Positions 35,640 to 43,450 of a stretch of 64,000 nt of DNA are shown in pieces. Position numbers and translations under genes: made by a program. Each line of letters begins with the position of its first letter. The first letter of the stretch is position 1. The notes below the pieces were generated by a model. The model was given only the letters and a program-made list of their open reading frames with translations. It was not told the DNA's origin and did not search any database. Origin of the DNA: JBBDMC01 sp963775235 (GTDB lineage: Bacteria > Pseudomonadota > Alphaproteobacteria > Rhizobiales > Kaistiaceae); NCBI GenBank assembly GCA_963775235.1, contig CAVZHY010000007.1, positions 186,001 through 250,000 of the forward strand, read 5' to 3'.

Positions 35640-36048
35640 TACGCTGGTCGACTCGAACGTGCTGATCGACGTCTGGTCGGTCGGTTCGGCATGGGCCGAG
35701 TGGTCGATGAATGCTATCGCGACGGCCCGGGCCGACGGCGATCTGGTGATCAACCCGATCGTGTTCGCTGAAGTCTGTGTGCCGTTCGGCTCGATGGAGC
35801 AGGCAGAGGGCGCAATGGCGCCTCACTTCTTCCGGCGCGACGACCTCCCCTGGGAAGCCGCCTTTGTCGCGGCGCAAGCATTCGCTCGCTACCGCGCGAG
35901 CGGTGGCGACCGACGCTCGCCGTTGCCGGATTTCTATATCGGCGGGCATGCCGAGGTGAGGGGCTTTCGGCTTCTTACCCGCGATGTGGTGCGATTTCGC
36001 CAATACTTTCCGAGCGTGCAGCTGATCTCCCCGGAGACGCGGCCATGA
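35632..36048 (+). CDS. PIN-domain ribonuclease toxin (VapC-like)
   Basis: 138 residues of a PIN-domain nuclease. The four acidic residues of the active site are in place: Asp7 (TLVDSNVLID), Glu47 (VFAEVCV), Asp100 (PLPDFYIGGHA) and Asp118 (LLTRDVVRF). It would cleave RNA, often tRNA or rRNA, when not held by the antitoxin. It is overlapped by the antitoxin upstream and by ruvA (four bases) downstream, so the pair is embedded in the ruv operon. Confidence 0.88.
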   Translation: MTDTLVDSNVLIDVWSVGSAWAEWSMNAIATARADGDLVINPIVFAEVCVPFGSMEQAEGAMAPHFFRRDDLPWEAAFVAAQAFARYRASGGDRRSPLPDFYIGGHAEVRGFRLLTRDVVRFRQYFPSVQLISPETRP

Positions 36049-36662
36049 TAGGCAAGCTTCGCGGTGTCGTCGATTCTTGCGGGGAAGACTGGGTCGTCAT
36101 CGACGTCGCCGGCGTCGGCTACGAGGTCCACTGCTCGACGCGCACGTTGCAGTCGCTGCCGGTGGTAGGGGAGGTGGCGACCCTTGCGATCGAAACCCAT
36201 GTCCGCGAAGACATGATCCGGCTCTACGGCTTCGCCTCGGATCTCGAACGGGAATGGTTCCGGCTGCTGCAGACGGTGCAGGGCGTCGGCGCGCGGGTGG
36301 CGCTTGCGGTCCTCGGCACGCTGAAGCCCGGCGACCTCGCGACAGCCATCGCCCTCCAGGACAAGGCAAGCCTCGCGCGTGCGCCGGGCGTGGGCAAGAA
36401 GGTCGCCGAGCGGATCGCGACCGAACTGCGCGACAAGGCGCCGGAATATTCGAGCGCCGATCCGGCGGTGGTTCATCTCCAGGCCGATCTCGCCGAACAC
36501 CGGGCGCCGCGTCCCGTGGCCGACGCGGTATCGGCGCTGACTAACCTCGGCTATCCCCAGCTGCAGGCGAGTGCAGCCGTTGCCGCTGCTGCGCGTGCGG
36601 CCGGTGAGGGGGCGAGCGCCGAACAGCTGATCCGGGCCGGCCTCAGGGAGCTGGCGCGATGA
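36045..36662 (+). CDS. ruvA: Holliday junction branch-migration protein RuvA
   Basis: 205 residues; MIGKLRGVVDSCGEDWVVIDVAGVGYEVHCS is the OB-fold start, LLQTVQGVGARVALAVLGTL and APGVGKKVAERIATEL are its helix-hairpin-helix pair, and the flexible linker and C-terminal domain III follow. It binds junction DNA for the RuvB motor. Its ATG overlaps the PIN toxin stop and its end overlaps the ruvB start (ATGA). Confidence 0.96.
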   Translation: MIGKLRGVVDSCGEDWVVIDVAGVGYEVHCSTRTLQSLPVVGEVATLAIETHVREDMIRLYGFASDLEREWFRLLQTVQGVGARVALAVLGTLKPGDLATAIALQDKASLARAPGVGKKVAERIATELRDKAPEYSSADPAVVHLQADLAEHRAPRPVADAVSALTNLGYPQLQASAAVAAAARAAGEGASAEQLIRAGLRELAR

Positions 36663-37696
36663 CTGCGCCGCGCCTGGTGGCTGCCGACGAGCGCAGCGAG
36701 GACGCGCCCGATGCGACGCTGAGGCCGCAGTTTCTTGCCGACTTCGTCGGTCAGCCGCAGGCGTGCGCAAACCTCAAGGTGTTCATCGAGGCGGCGCGCG
36801 CGCGCAAGGAGCCGCTCGACCACGTGCTGTTCGTCGGGCCGCCGGGCCTTGGCAAGACGACGCTGGCGCAGATCGTTGCGCGCGAACTCGGCGTCAACTT
36901 CCGCGCCACCTCCGGCCCGGTGATCGCGCGCGCCGGCGACCTCGCCGCCCTTCTCACCAACCTCGAAGAGCGCGACGTGCTGTTCATCGACGAGATCCAC
37001 CGCCTCTCGCCGGCGGTGGAGGAGATCCTCTACCCGGCGCTGGAGGACTACCAGCTCGACCTGATTATCGGCGAGGGGCCGGCCGCACGCTCGGTCAAGA
37101 TCGGGCTGGCACCTTTCACACTCGTGGGGGCGACGACCCGGATCGGCCTGATGACGACGCCGCTGCGCGACCGCTTCGGCATCCCGGTGCGGCTCAACTT
37201 CTATGATGTCGGCGAACTCGAGCAGATCGTGAAACGGGGCGCGCGTATCCTCGGCGTCGACCTCACCGAGGCGGGCGCTGCCGAGATCGCCCGGCGCTCG
37301 CGCGGCACACCGCGCATTGCCACGCGGCTGTTGCGCCGGGTGCGTGACTTCGCTTCCGTCGCCAAAGCGGATGCGATCGACGCCGAGGTTGCCGACGGCG
37401 CACTGCGACGGCTCGAGGTAGACTCGCTCGGCTTCGACGCCCTCGACCGCCGCTACCTGACGCTGATCGCGGAGAATTTCGGTGGCGGACCGGTGGGCAT
37501 AGAGACGATCTCGGCCGCGCTTTCGGAGCCCCGTGATGCGATCGAGGAGATCGTTGAGCCGTTCCTGATCCAGCAAGGCTTCGTCCAGCGCACGCCGCGC
37601 GGGCGGCTGCTGACGCCGCACGCCTTCCGCCACCTCGGGCTCGATGCGCCGGCGCCGGGCGCTTCCCAGTACGGTCTCTTCACCGAGGAGGACTGA
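36659..37696 (+). CDS. ruvB: Holliday junction DNA helicase RuvB
   Basis: 345 residues, standard size. RPQFLADFVGQPQACANL, Walker A GPPGLGKTTLAQI, Walker B VLFIDEIHRLSPAVEEILYPALEDY, sensor-1 GATTRIGLMTTPLRDRFG and the winged helix (QQGFVQRTPRGRLLTPHAF) are complete. It is the motor of RuvABC. The stop is followed three bases later by the atypical HAD-phosphatase start. Confidence 0.97.
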   Translation: MTAPRLVAADERSEDAPDATLRPQFLADFVGQPQACANLKVFIEAARARKEPLDHVLFVGPPGLGKTTLAQIVARELGVNFRATSGPVIARAGDLAALLTNLEERDVLFIDEIHRLSPAVEEILYPALEDYQLDLIIGEGPAARSVKIGLAPFTLVGATTRIGLMTTPLRDRFGIPVRLNFYDVGELEQIVKRGARILGVDLTEAGAAEIARRSRGTPRIATRLLRRVRDFASVAKADAIDAEVADGALRRLEVDSLGFDALDRRYLTLIAENFGGGPVGIETISAALSEPRDAIEEIVEPFLIQQGFVQRTPRGRLLTPHAFRHLGLDAPAPGASQYGLFTEED

Positions 37697-37699
37697 TCC

Positions 37700-38470
37700 A
37701 TCGTCACCTCCGAGCCGAAGCCGGCGCTGCTCTTCGACATCGACGGCACCTTCTCCGAGACCGAGGAGGTTCATCGCGCGGCCTTCAACGCGACTTTCGC
37801 CGCCTTCGGGATCCCGTGGACCTGGGATCGGGCGATGTACAAGCAGCTCCTGAATGTCACCGGCGGCAAGGAGCGGATGCGCCATTTCATCGCCGAGTTC
37901 GATCCGCCCGGAGGAGAGCGGGCAGCAGGCCAGATCGCCGAACTCCACGCCGACAAGACGGTGCGCTACACGAGGATGGTAGAGGTTGGCGCGGCGGTGC
38001 TCCGGCCCGGCGTGGAACGCCTCATCCGCGAGGCGAGAACAGCGGGTCTCAAGGTGGCCATTGCCACGACGACGAGCCAGCCCAACGTCGAGGCGCTGGT
38101 GCGCGCGACACTCGGCCCGGACTGCATGGCCCTGTTCGACGTGGTTGCCGCGGGCGACATCGTTTCGCAAAAGAAGCCGCATCCCGACGTCTATTTGCGC
38201 GTGCTCGATGCCCTGGGCATCGGGCCGGCCGACGCTGTTGCCTTCGAGGATTCAGAGAACGGCCTGCGTTCCGCGGCGGCTGCCGGGCTGCCGACGATCA
38301 TCACCCCCAGTGTCTACACCGACGACCAGCGGTTCGATGGAGCGCTCGCAGTGCTGTCGGACCTCGGCGATCCGGGCAGGCCGTACCGCCACATTGCCGG
38401 CGTCGGCGACGGCGAAGCCATGGTCACGGCGACAACGGTCGGACGGTGGCTGGCGGAGGCCCGGCAGTGA
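37700..38470 (+). CDS. HAD-superfamily hydrolase, CbbY-like phosphatase
   Basis: 256 residues. Motif I FDIDGTFSETEEVHR, motif II AIATTTSQPN and the Lys/Asp motifs III-IV (KPHPDVYLRVLDALG and FEDSENG) place it in the CbbY/beta-phosphoglucomutase-like group, whose best-known member removes phosphate from xylulose-1,5-bisphosphate in autotrophs. No ATG, GTG or TTG occurs between the ruvB stop and motif I; an ATC at 37700 sits eight bases after GAGGAGG. Either a rare ATC start or a base error at this codon explains it. An internal ATG at 37835 would remove motif I and is rejected. Confidence 0.8.
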   Translation: MVTSEPKPALLFDIDGTFSETEEVHRAAFNATFAAFGIPWTWDRAMYKQLLNVTGGKERMRHFIAEFDPPGGERAAGQIAELHADKTVRYTRMVEVGAAVLRPGVERLIREARTAGLKVAIATTTSQPNVEALVRATLGPDCMALFDVVAAGDIVSQKKPHPDVYLRVLDALGIGPADAVAFEDSENGLRSAAAAGLPTIITPSVYTDDQRFDGALAVLSDLGDPGRPYRHIAGVGDGEAMVTATTVGRWLAEARQ

Positions 38471-38961
38471 CCGCTTCTCGGCATACCGCGGAGCCCTGGC
38501 CCGACCTCGCGGGACGGCTGGTGGATGACGGCCACGTGTTGCCCGTGCGGGTCTATTTCGAGGACACGGACTTTTCCGGGCGGGTCTATCACGCCAACTA
38601 CCTGCGCTTCATGGAACGCGGCCGGTCCGACTTCCTGCGGTTGAAGGGGATCGGTCATGCCGAACTCGACAAGGGGCAGCTTCGGGAAGCGCAGGACGAG
38701 CGGCTGGCGTTCGTGGTTCGCCACATGACCGTCAACTTCCTCAAGCCGGCCCGGATCGACGACGTGCTCGAGGTCGACACGCGTGTGGTCGAGGTCGGCG
38801 GCGCCCGCATCGTGCTCGCCCAGACCGTGCGGCACGGCGCGGTGACGCTCGCCAAGGCCGAGGTCACGGTGGCCCTCATCAACGATCGGGGTGAGCCTCG
38901 CCGGCTGCCGACAGTCGTGCGTGAGCAGCTTGCGCCAGGACGCCACTTAACGCCCCGTTAA
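38467..38961 (+). CDS. ybgC: Tol-Pal system acyl-CoA thioesterase YbgC
   Basis: 164 residues, hot-dog fold. VYFEDTDFSGRVYHANYLRFMERGRSDFL is the 4-hydroxybenzoyl-CoA thioesterase-type YbgC signature with the catalytic Asp. Starts with GTG overlapping the HAD stop (GTGA). YbgC acts on short acyl-CoA or acyl-ACP and is always the first gene of tol clusters. Its stop codon lies within a CtrA-type box. Confidence 0.93.
   Translation: MTASRHTAEPWPDLAGRLVDDGHVLPVRVYFEDTDFSGRVYHANYLRFMERGRSDFLRLKGIGHAELDKGQLREAQDERLAFVVRHMTVNFLKPARIDDVLEVDTRVVEVGGARIVLAQTVRHGAVTLAKAEVTVALINDRGEPRRLPTVVREQLAPGRHLTPR
38947..38961. promoter_or_regulatory. CtrA-type box TTAA-N7-TTAA before tolQ
   Basis: TTAACGCCCCGTTAA matches the CtrA consensus exactly. 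It overlaps the ybgC stop codon and stands 218 bases before tolQ, in the only sizable gap of the operon. CtrA binding and a cell-cycle promoter for tolQRAB are inference. Confidence 0.55.
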
Positions 38962-39178
38962 CTTTGCAAGCCTTAGGAATGCATTGGATTCCGGGAGCCC
39001 AACCAGTGGGATGGCGCCCTCGTTTTGACAAATTTACCGTCGACAGAGCCGGACCCAAAACCAACGCCCGGCCAACCACTTGTAGAAGTGTGTGCATGCG
39101 GCCCGTGGGCCGCCTGGTCGTGAGCACGCTGCTGGCGGACGCCGGCGCGGACGGTGATATCCGAAAGGCCAGGATACC

Positions 39179-39892
39179 ATGTCCCAGGATGCGGTGACGC
39201 AAGTGATCCTTGCCGTGCCCAGCGCCAACATCTCGCTGGTGACGCTGTTCCTCCAGGCGCACATCGTCGTCAAGATCGTCATCATCGGACTGTTGTCGGC
39301 TTCGGTGTGGACCTGGGCGATCATCGTCGACAAGACGCTGCTCTACGGCCGCGTGCGGCGGCAGATGGACCGCTTCGACAAGGTCTTCTGGTCGGGGCAG
39401 TCGCTGGAAGAGCTCTACCGATCGCTGACGGCGCGGGCGCCAACGGCGTCGGCCTCCGTGTTCGTGGCGGCCATGCGCGAGTGGAAGCGCAGCTTCGAAA
39501 CCGGCGCGCGCTCGCCGATCGGCCTGCAGACGCGCATCGACAAGGTGCTCGACGTGACGATCGGTCGCGAGACGGAGCGGCTCGAACGTCGTCTTCTGTT
39601 TTTGGCGACGGTCGGCTCGTCGGCGCCCTTCGTCGGCCTTTTCGGCACCGTGTGGGGTATCATGTCCTCGTTCCAGGCGATCGCGGCGTCGAAGAACACC
39701 GCCCTGGCGGTAGTGGCGCCGGGCATCGCCGAAGCCTTGCTCGCCACCGCGCTCGGTCTGCTGGCTGCGATCCCGGCGGTGATCGCATACAACAAGCTAT
39801 CGAACGACGCAGGCAAGATAAGCCAACGGCTGGAAAGCTTCGCCGACGAATTCTCCGCCATCCTGTCGCGCCAGGTCGACCAGGAGGCTTGA
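39179..39892 (+). CDS. tolQ: Tol-Pal system proton-channel subunit TolQ
   Basis: 237 residues with three membrane segments (about 22-42, 137-160 and 173-195), including the channel helix FLATVGSSAPFVGLFGTVWGIMSSF. TolQ with TolR harvests the proton-motive force to drive outer-membrane constriction during division. tolR starts four bases downstream. Confidence 0.96.
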   Translation: MSQDAVTQVILAVPSANISLVTLFLQAHIVVKIVIIGLLSASVWTWAIIVDKTLLYGRVRRQMDRFDKVFWSGQSLEELYRSLTARAPTASASVFVAAMREWKRSFETGARSPIGLQTRIDKVLDVTIGRETERLERRLLFLATVGSSAPFVGLFGTVWGIMSSFQAIAASKNTALAVVAPGIAEALLATALGLLAAIPAVIAYNKLSNDAGKISQRLESFADEFSAILSRQVDQEA

Positions 39893-39896
39893 GGCG

Positions 39897-40343
39897 ATGA
39901 GCCCGCCGATCGGTCCCGGAGGCTTCAGGGCGTCCGGCCGTCGTCGCCAGCGCGCGCGACCGATGAACGAGATCAACGTGACGCCGTTCGTCGACGTCAT
40001 GCTAGTGCTGCTGATCGTGTTCATGGTGACGGCACCGCTGCTGTCGGCGGGGGTGCCGGTCGATCTGCCGGAGTCTGACGCCAAGCCGCTGGCGGTCGAA
40101 AAGCAGCCGCTGACGGTAACGCTCAACGCGGACGGCAAGATCTTCATCAAGGACGAGGAGGTGCCGCTCGACCAGCTTGCGGCGAAGCTGATGGCGGCCT
40201 CTCCTCAGGGCCTCGACGAACGCATCTACGTACGCGGCGACAAAGCGGCGAGCTACGGCACTATCATGAAGGTCATGGGTACCATCAACGGTGCGGGTTT
40301 CCGCCACATTGCCCTTGTCTCAGTGCAGGAGCCGGGTGGGTGA
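39897..40343 (+). CDS. tolR: Tol-Pal system protein TolR
   Basis: 148 residues with a single N-terminal helix NVTPFVDVMLVLLIVFMV that carries the functional aspartate, followed by a periplasmic domain with a peptidoglycan-binding helix. It partners TolQ. The start MSPPIGPGGFRASGRRRQRARP is longer than average but in frame with an SD (GAGGCG). The stop overlaps tolA's GTG. Confidence 0.95.
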   Translation: MSPPIGPGGFRASGRRRQRARPMNEINVTPFVDVMLVLLIVFMVTAPLLSAGVPVDLPESDAKPLAVEKQPLTVTLNADGKIFIKDEEVPLDQLAAKLMAASPQGLDERIYVRGDKAASYGTIMKVMGTINGAGFRHIALVSVQEPGG

Positions 40344-41311
40344 ACCGGGCAGGTAATGAGGTCATGCGGACGGGGCTCGCGGTTTCCCTGGTCGGGCACG
40401 TGGCGCTGATCGCTTGGGGCGTCATCGCGCTCCCCGCGACGAAGCCGCTCGACACGAGCCACATCGAAGCGATCCCCGTGGATTTCCTCACGGTGACCGA
40501 CGAAACGTCGGTCCCCAAAGGGATGAAGACGGCCGACCTTGTCCGCGACGTCACGCCTGCGGATACCACGCCGCCGAAGGTGGAGGAGCCACCGCCGCTG
40601 CCCAGGCCGCCGCCGCCGGACCCGAAGACGGCTCAGCCCGAGCCGGCGCCGGCACCACCACAGCCGCCGGAACCGAAGGTGGCTGAGCCCGCGCCCCCGC
40701 CGCCACCGCAGCCGCCGGCACCGAAGCCTGTCGCCGAGGCAAAGGCAGACGTGCCGCCACCACCCGAGACGCCCGTAGCGGCACCGCCGGACAATGTGCC
40801 GATCCCCCGGCTGGCGCCGGCCCAGCCGAAGCCTGCTCCACAGGTCGCCAAGAAGAAGGACCAGCCGTTCGACATCGACAAGATCACGGCGATGCTCGAC
40901 AAGCAGGCAACGCCGGAGCAACCGGCGCCGCAGCCGGCACCACAACCTACGCCGGCCGACAGGCAGGCGACGATCGGATCGCTGATCGGCGCGGACAACC
41001 CCCAGATGACGGCAAGCGAACTGGATGCGCTGCGTGCCCGGCTGTCGCAGTGCTGGAGTCCGCCGCTGGGCTGGACCGACCCGGCCGAGGTGCGGGTCGT
41101 GCTGATGATATACCTCAATTCTGATGGGTCCATCGGCGGGGCTCCCCAGGTGCTGCAAGCGCCGCAGGGACGTTACGCACAGACTGCGCCGGAGAGCGCG
41201 GTGCGTGCGGTGCGCCGCTGCGCACCCTACAATCTGCCACCAGAGAAGTACGAGGCATGGAAAGAAGTGAAGGTCACCTTCGACCCGACCGACATGGGCG
41301 GTGTGCTATGA
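40340..41311 (+). CDS. tolA: TolA-like cell envelope protein
   Basis: 323 residues, GTG start. An N-terminal membrane helix (VSLVGHVALIAWGVIAL), a very proline/alanine/glutamate-rich linker (about residues 70-160, runs of PPP alternating with PEP), and a C-terminal TonB/TolA-type beta domain (residues 235-323, ending VKVTFDPTD). It carries force from TolQR across the periplasm to TolB and Pal. The linker's PPP runs are a point where EF-P or YebC-type help would be needed. tolB overlaps by four bases. Confidence 0.9.
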   Translation: MNRAGNEVMRTGLAVSLVGHVALIAWGVIALPATKPLDTSHIEAIPVDFLTVTDETSVPKGMKTADLVRDVTPADTTPPKVEEPPPLPRPPPPDPKTAQPEPAPAPPQPPEPKVAEPAPPPPPQPPAPKPVAEAKADVPPPPETPVAAPPDNVPIPRLAPAQPKPAPQVAKKKDQPFDIDKITAMLDKQATPEQPAPQPAPQPTPADRQATIGSLIGADNPQMTASELDALRARLSQCWSPPLGWTDPAEVRVVLMIYLNSDGSIGGAPQVLQAPQGRYAQTAPESAVRAVRRCAPYNLPPEKYEAWKEVKVTFDPTDMGGVL

Positions 41312-42627
41312 GCGCGCGACGACTGATCGCGACGTTATTGGCAGTGCTGGTAGCGGCGGCATGGTCGGCACCGGCAGCGGCGCTGATCGAGATCGACATC
41401 AACCGCGGCAACGTCCAGCCATTGCCGATCGCAATCCCGAACTTCGTGGGTGGCAGCGGCGACGCGCAGTTGGGCGTCGACATCGCAAGCGTGATCTCCG
41501 CCGACCTCGCGCGCTCCGGTCTCTTCCTGCCGCTCGACCAGAAGACTTTTCCCCAGGCGACCGCCGACCCGCAACAGACGCCACAGTTCGCCGACTGGAC
41601 GGTGATCAACGCGCAGGCGCTGGTTGCCGGCGCGATCATCCGTCAGGCGGACGGGCGTCTGCGGGCGGATTACCGGCTGTGGGACGTGTTCGGCAAGCAG
41701 CAGATGACCGGTGAGCAGTTCTTCACCAGTCCCGACAACTGGCGGCGGGTCGCTCACATCATTGCCGACTCCATCTACCAGCGGCTTACCGGCGAAAAAG
41801 GCTATTTCGACACCCGGATCGTGTTCGTCGACGAGACCGGACCGAAGGACAAGCGCGTGAAGCGGCTGGCCATCATGGACCAGGACGGCGCGAACCTGCG
41901 CTACCTGACGCGCGGCAGCGACCTGGTGCTGACGCCGCGGTTCAACCCGTCGGCGCAGGAGATCACCTACATGTCTTACGAGAGCAACCGGCCGCGGGTG
42001 TATCTTCTGAGCATCGAGACCGGGCAGCGTGAAATCGTCGGCGATTTTCCCGGCATGACATTCGCGCCGCGCTTCTCCCCCGATGGGCAGAAGGTGATCA
42101 TGAGCCTGCAGCAGGGTGGCAACGCCAATATCTTCACTCTCGATCTGAGAACCCGGAGCACGACCCGACTGACCGACATCGCCGCCATCGATACCAGTCC
42201 GTGCTATTCGCCGGACGGGTCGCAGATCGTATTCAACTCCGACCGCGGCGGATCGCAGCAGCTCTACGTCATGAACGCCGACGGCTCCAATCCGCACCGC
42301 ATCACCTTCGGCAAGGGCACGTATTCAACGCCGGTGTGGTCGCCGCGCGGCGATCTCATCGCCTTCACCAAGCAGGACGCGACCCAGTTCGGCATCGGCG
42401 TGATGCGGCCCGACGGCTCGGGCGAGCGCATCCTGACCCAGTCGAACGCCGTGCAGGAGGGGCCGACGTGGGCGCCCAACGGGCGCGTGATCATGTTCTC
42501 GCGCGACACGCCCGGTTCCAACGGCGGCTCGCAGCTGTGGACGATCGACCTCACCGGCTACAACGAATTTCGCGTGCCCACCCCATCGTTCGCGTCTGAT
42601 CCCGCGTGGTCGCCCTTGATCAACTGA
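41308..42627 (+). CDS. tolB: Tol-Pal system beta-propeller protein TolB
   Basis: 439 residues. Signal peptide (LLAVLVAAAWSAPAAA), N-terminal domain, then six beta-propeller repeats with the recurrent SPDG/PDGS turns (FSPDGQKVIM, YSPDGSQIVFNSDRGG, FGKGTYSTPVWSPRGDLIAF). ATG 41308 overlaps the tolA stop. It links Pal and TolA in the periplasm. Confidence 0.96.
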   Translation: MSARRLIATLLAVLVAAAWSAPAAALIEIDINRGNVQPLPIAIPNFVGGSGDAQLGVDIASVISADLARSGLFLPLDQKTFPQATADPQQTPQFADWTVINAQALVAGAIIRQADGRLRADYRLWDVFGKQQMTGEQFFTSPDNWRRVAHIIADSIYQRLTGEKGYFDTRIVFVDETGPKDKRVKRLAIMDQDGANLRYLTRGSDLVLTPRFNPSAQEITYMSYESNRPRVYLLSIETGQREIVGDFPGMTFAPRFSPDGQKVIMSLQQGGNANIFTLDLRTRSTTRLTDIAAIDTSPCYSPDGSQIVFNSDRGGSQQLYVMNADGSNPHRITFGKGTYSTPVWSPRGDLIAFTKQDATQFGIGVMRPDGSGERILTQSNAVQEGPTWAPNGRVIMFSRDTPGSNGGSQLWTIDLTGYNEFRVPTPSFASDPAWSPLIN

Positions 42628-42723
42628 TTCGCGGCGGTTAGCTTGATTCGCAGGCCAGGGGGCGCCGCCGGGTGAGTCGCCGGCTATCGGGATGGCGGAC
42701 GCCGGGATCGCTGCAACGGATTC

Positions 42724-42755
42724 TTAACCACCTTCCTGAACGCGCGCTTAACCAC
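42724..42755 (+). promoter_or_regulatory. Paired TTAACCAC half-sites before pal
   Basis: TTAACCAC occurs at 42724-42731 and again, same strand, at 42748-42755, 24 bases apart and about 60 bases before pal. Each resembles one half of a CtrA site (TTAACC). They are AT-rich islands in a GC-rich gap; regulation is only suggested. Confidence 0.35.
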
Positions 42756-42807
42756 GCGCTGCTAGAGCCTGCGCATGGCCGATATGGTGGACGGGGAGTT
42801 ACCCTGA

Positions 42808-43314
42808 ATGACGAATTATACGATGGTTGCTCGCCGTGCGGGCTTTGCCGCTGGGATGTGCGTCGCTCTTCTGCTGTCCGCGTGCGCGAAAGGCCCCGAG
42901 AGCGAACCCGGCGGCCTCAACATCGGCCTCAACGGCTCCAGTGCGTCGCCGGGCAGTACGCAGGATTTTGTCGCCAACGTCGGGGATCGCGTCTTCTTCG
43001 ATACGGATTCATCCGACCTCAGCGCTCAGGCGCGTGCGACGCTCGATCACCAGGCGCAGTGGCTCGGTCAGTACCCGCGACTGACCTTCACGATTGAAGG
43101 GCACGCGGACGAGCGCGGAACGCGGGAGTACAATATTGCCCTGGGCGCCCGGCGTGCCACGGCAGTGCGCGACTACCTCGTTGCACACGGCGTGACGGCG
43201 AGCCGCATGCGCACGATCTCCTATGGCAAGGAACGGCCGGTGGCGACGTGCAACGACATCTCGTGCTGGTCGCAGAACCGGCGCGCGGTAACGGTGATCG
43301 ACGGCTCCGGCTAG
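42808..43314 (+). CDS. pal: Peptidoglycan-associated lipoprotein Pal
   Basis: 168 residues. Lipobox LLSAC (residues 22-26), short linker, then the OmpA-like domain: VFFDTDSSDLSAQARATLDHQAQWL, TIEGHADERGTREYN and SQNRRAVTV are the canonical peptidoglycan-binding motifs. Outer-membrane anchor of the Tol-Pal machine. A 180-base gap separates it from tolB and probably holds an extra promoter. Confidence 0.96.
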   Translation: MTNYTMVARRAGFAAGMCVALLLSACAKGPESEPGGLNIGLNGSSASPGSTQDFVANVGDRVFFDTDSSDLSAQARATLDHQAQWLGQYPRLTFTIEGHADERGTREYNIALGARRATAVRDYLVAHGVTASRMRTISYGKERPVATCNDISCWSQNRRAVTVIDGSG

Positions 43315-43450
43315 CTCATCGCCGGCCAGCGGCGGTCTGCGGCTGTCTTTTTGCCGCCGGTGCCCAACTTTGGCCGAAGTGGCCTGTCCTATGCTAGAAG
43401 AAAGCTCTGTGGCGTTACGCGCCTGCAGATGCTTTGACGCGAGGACGCGG

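Noticed and set aside
36551..38182. Long minus-strand frame opposite ruvB and the HAD gene
   Set aside because: Antisense to conserved genes with no recognisable protein motif.
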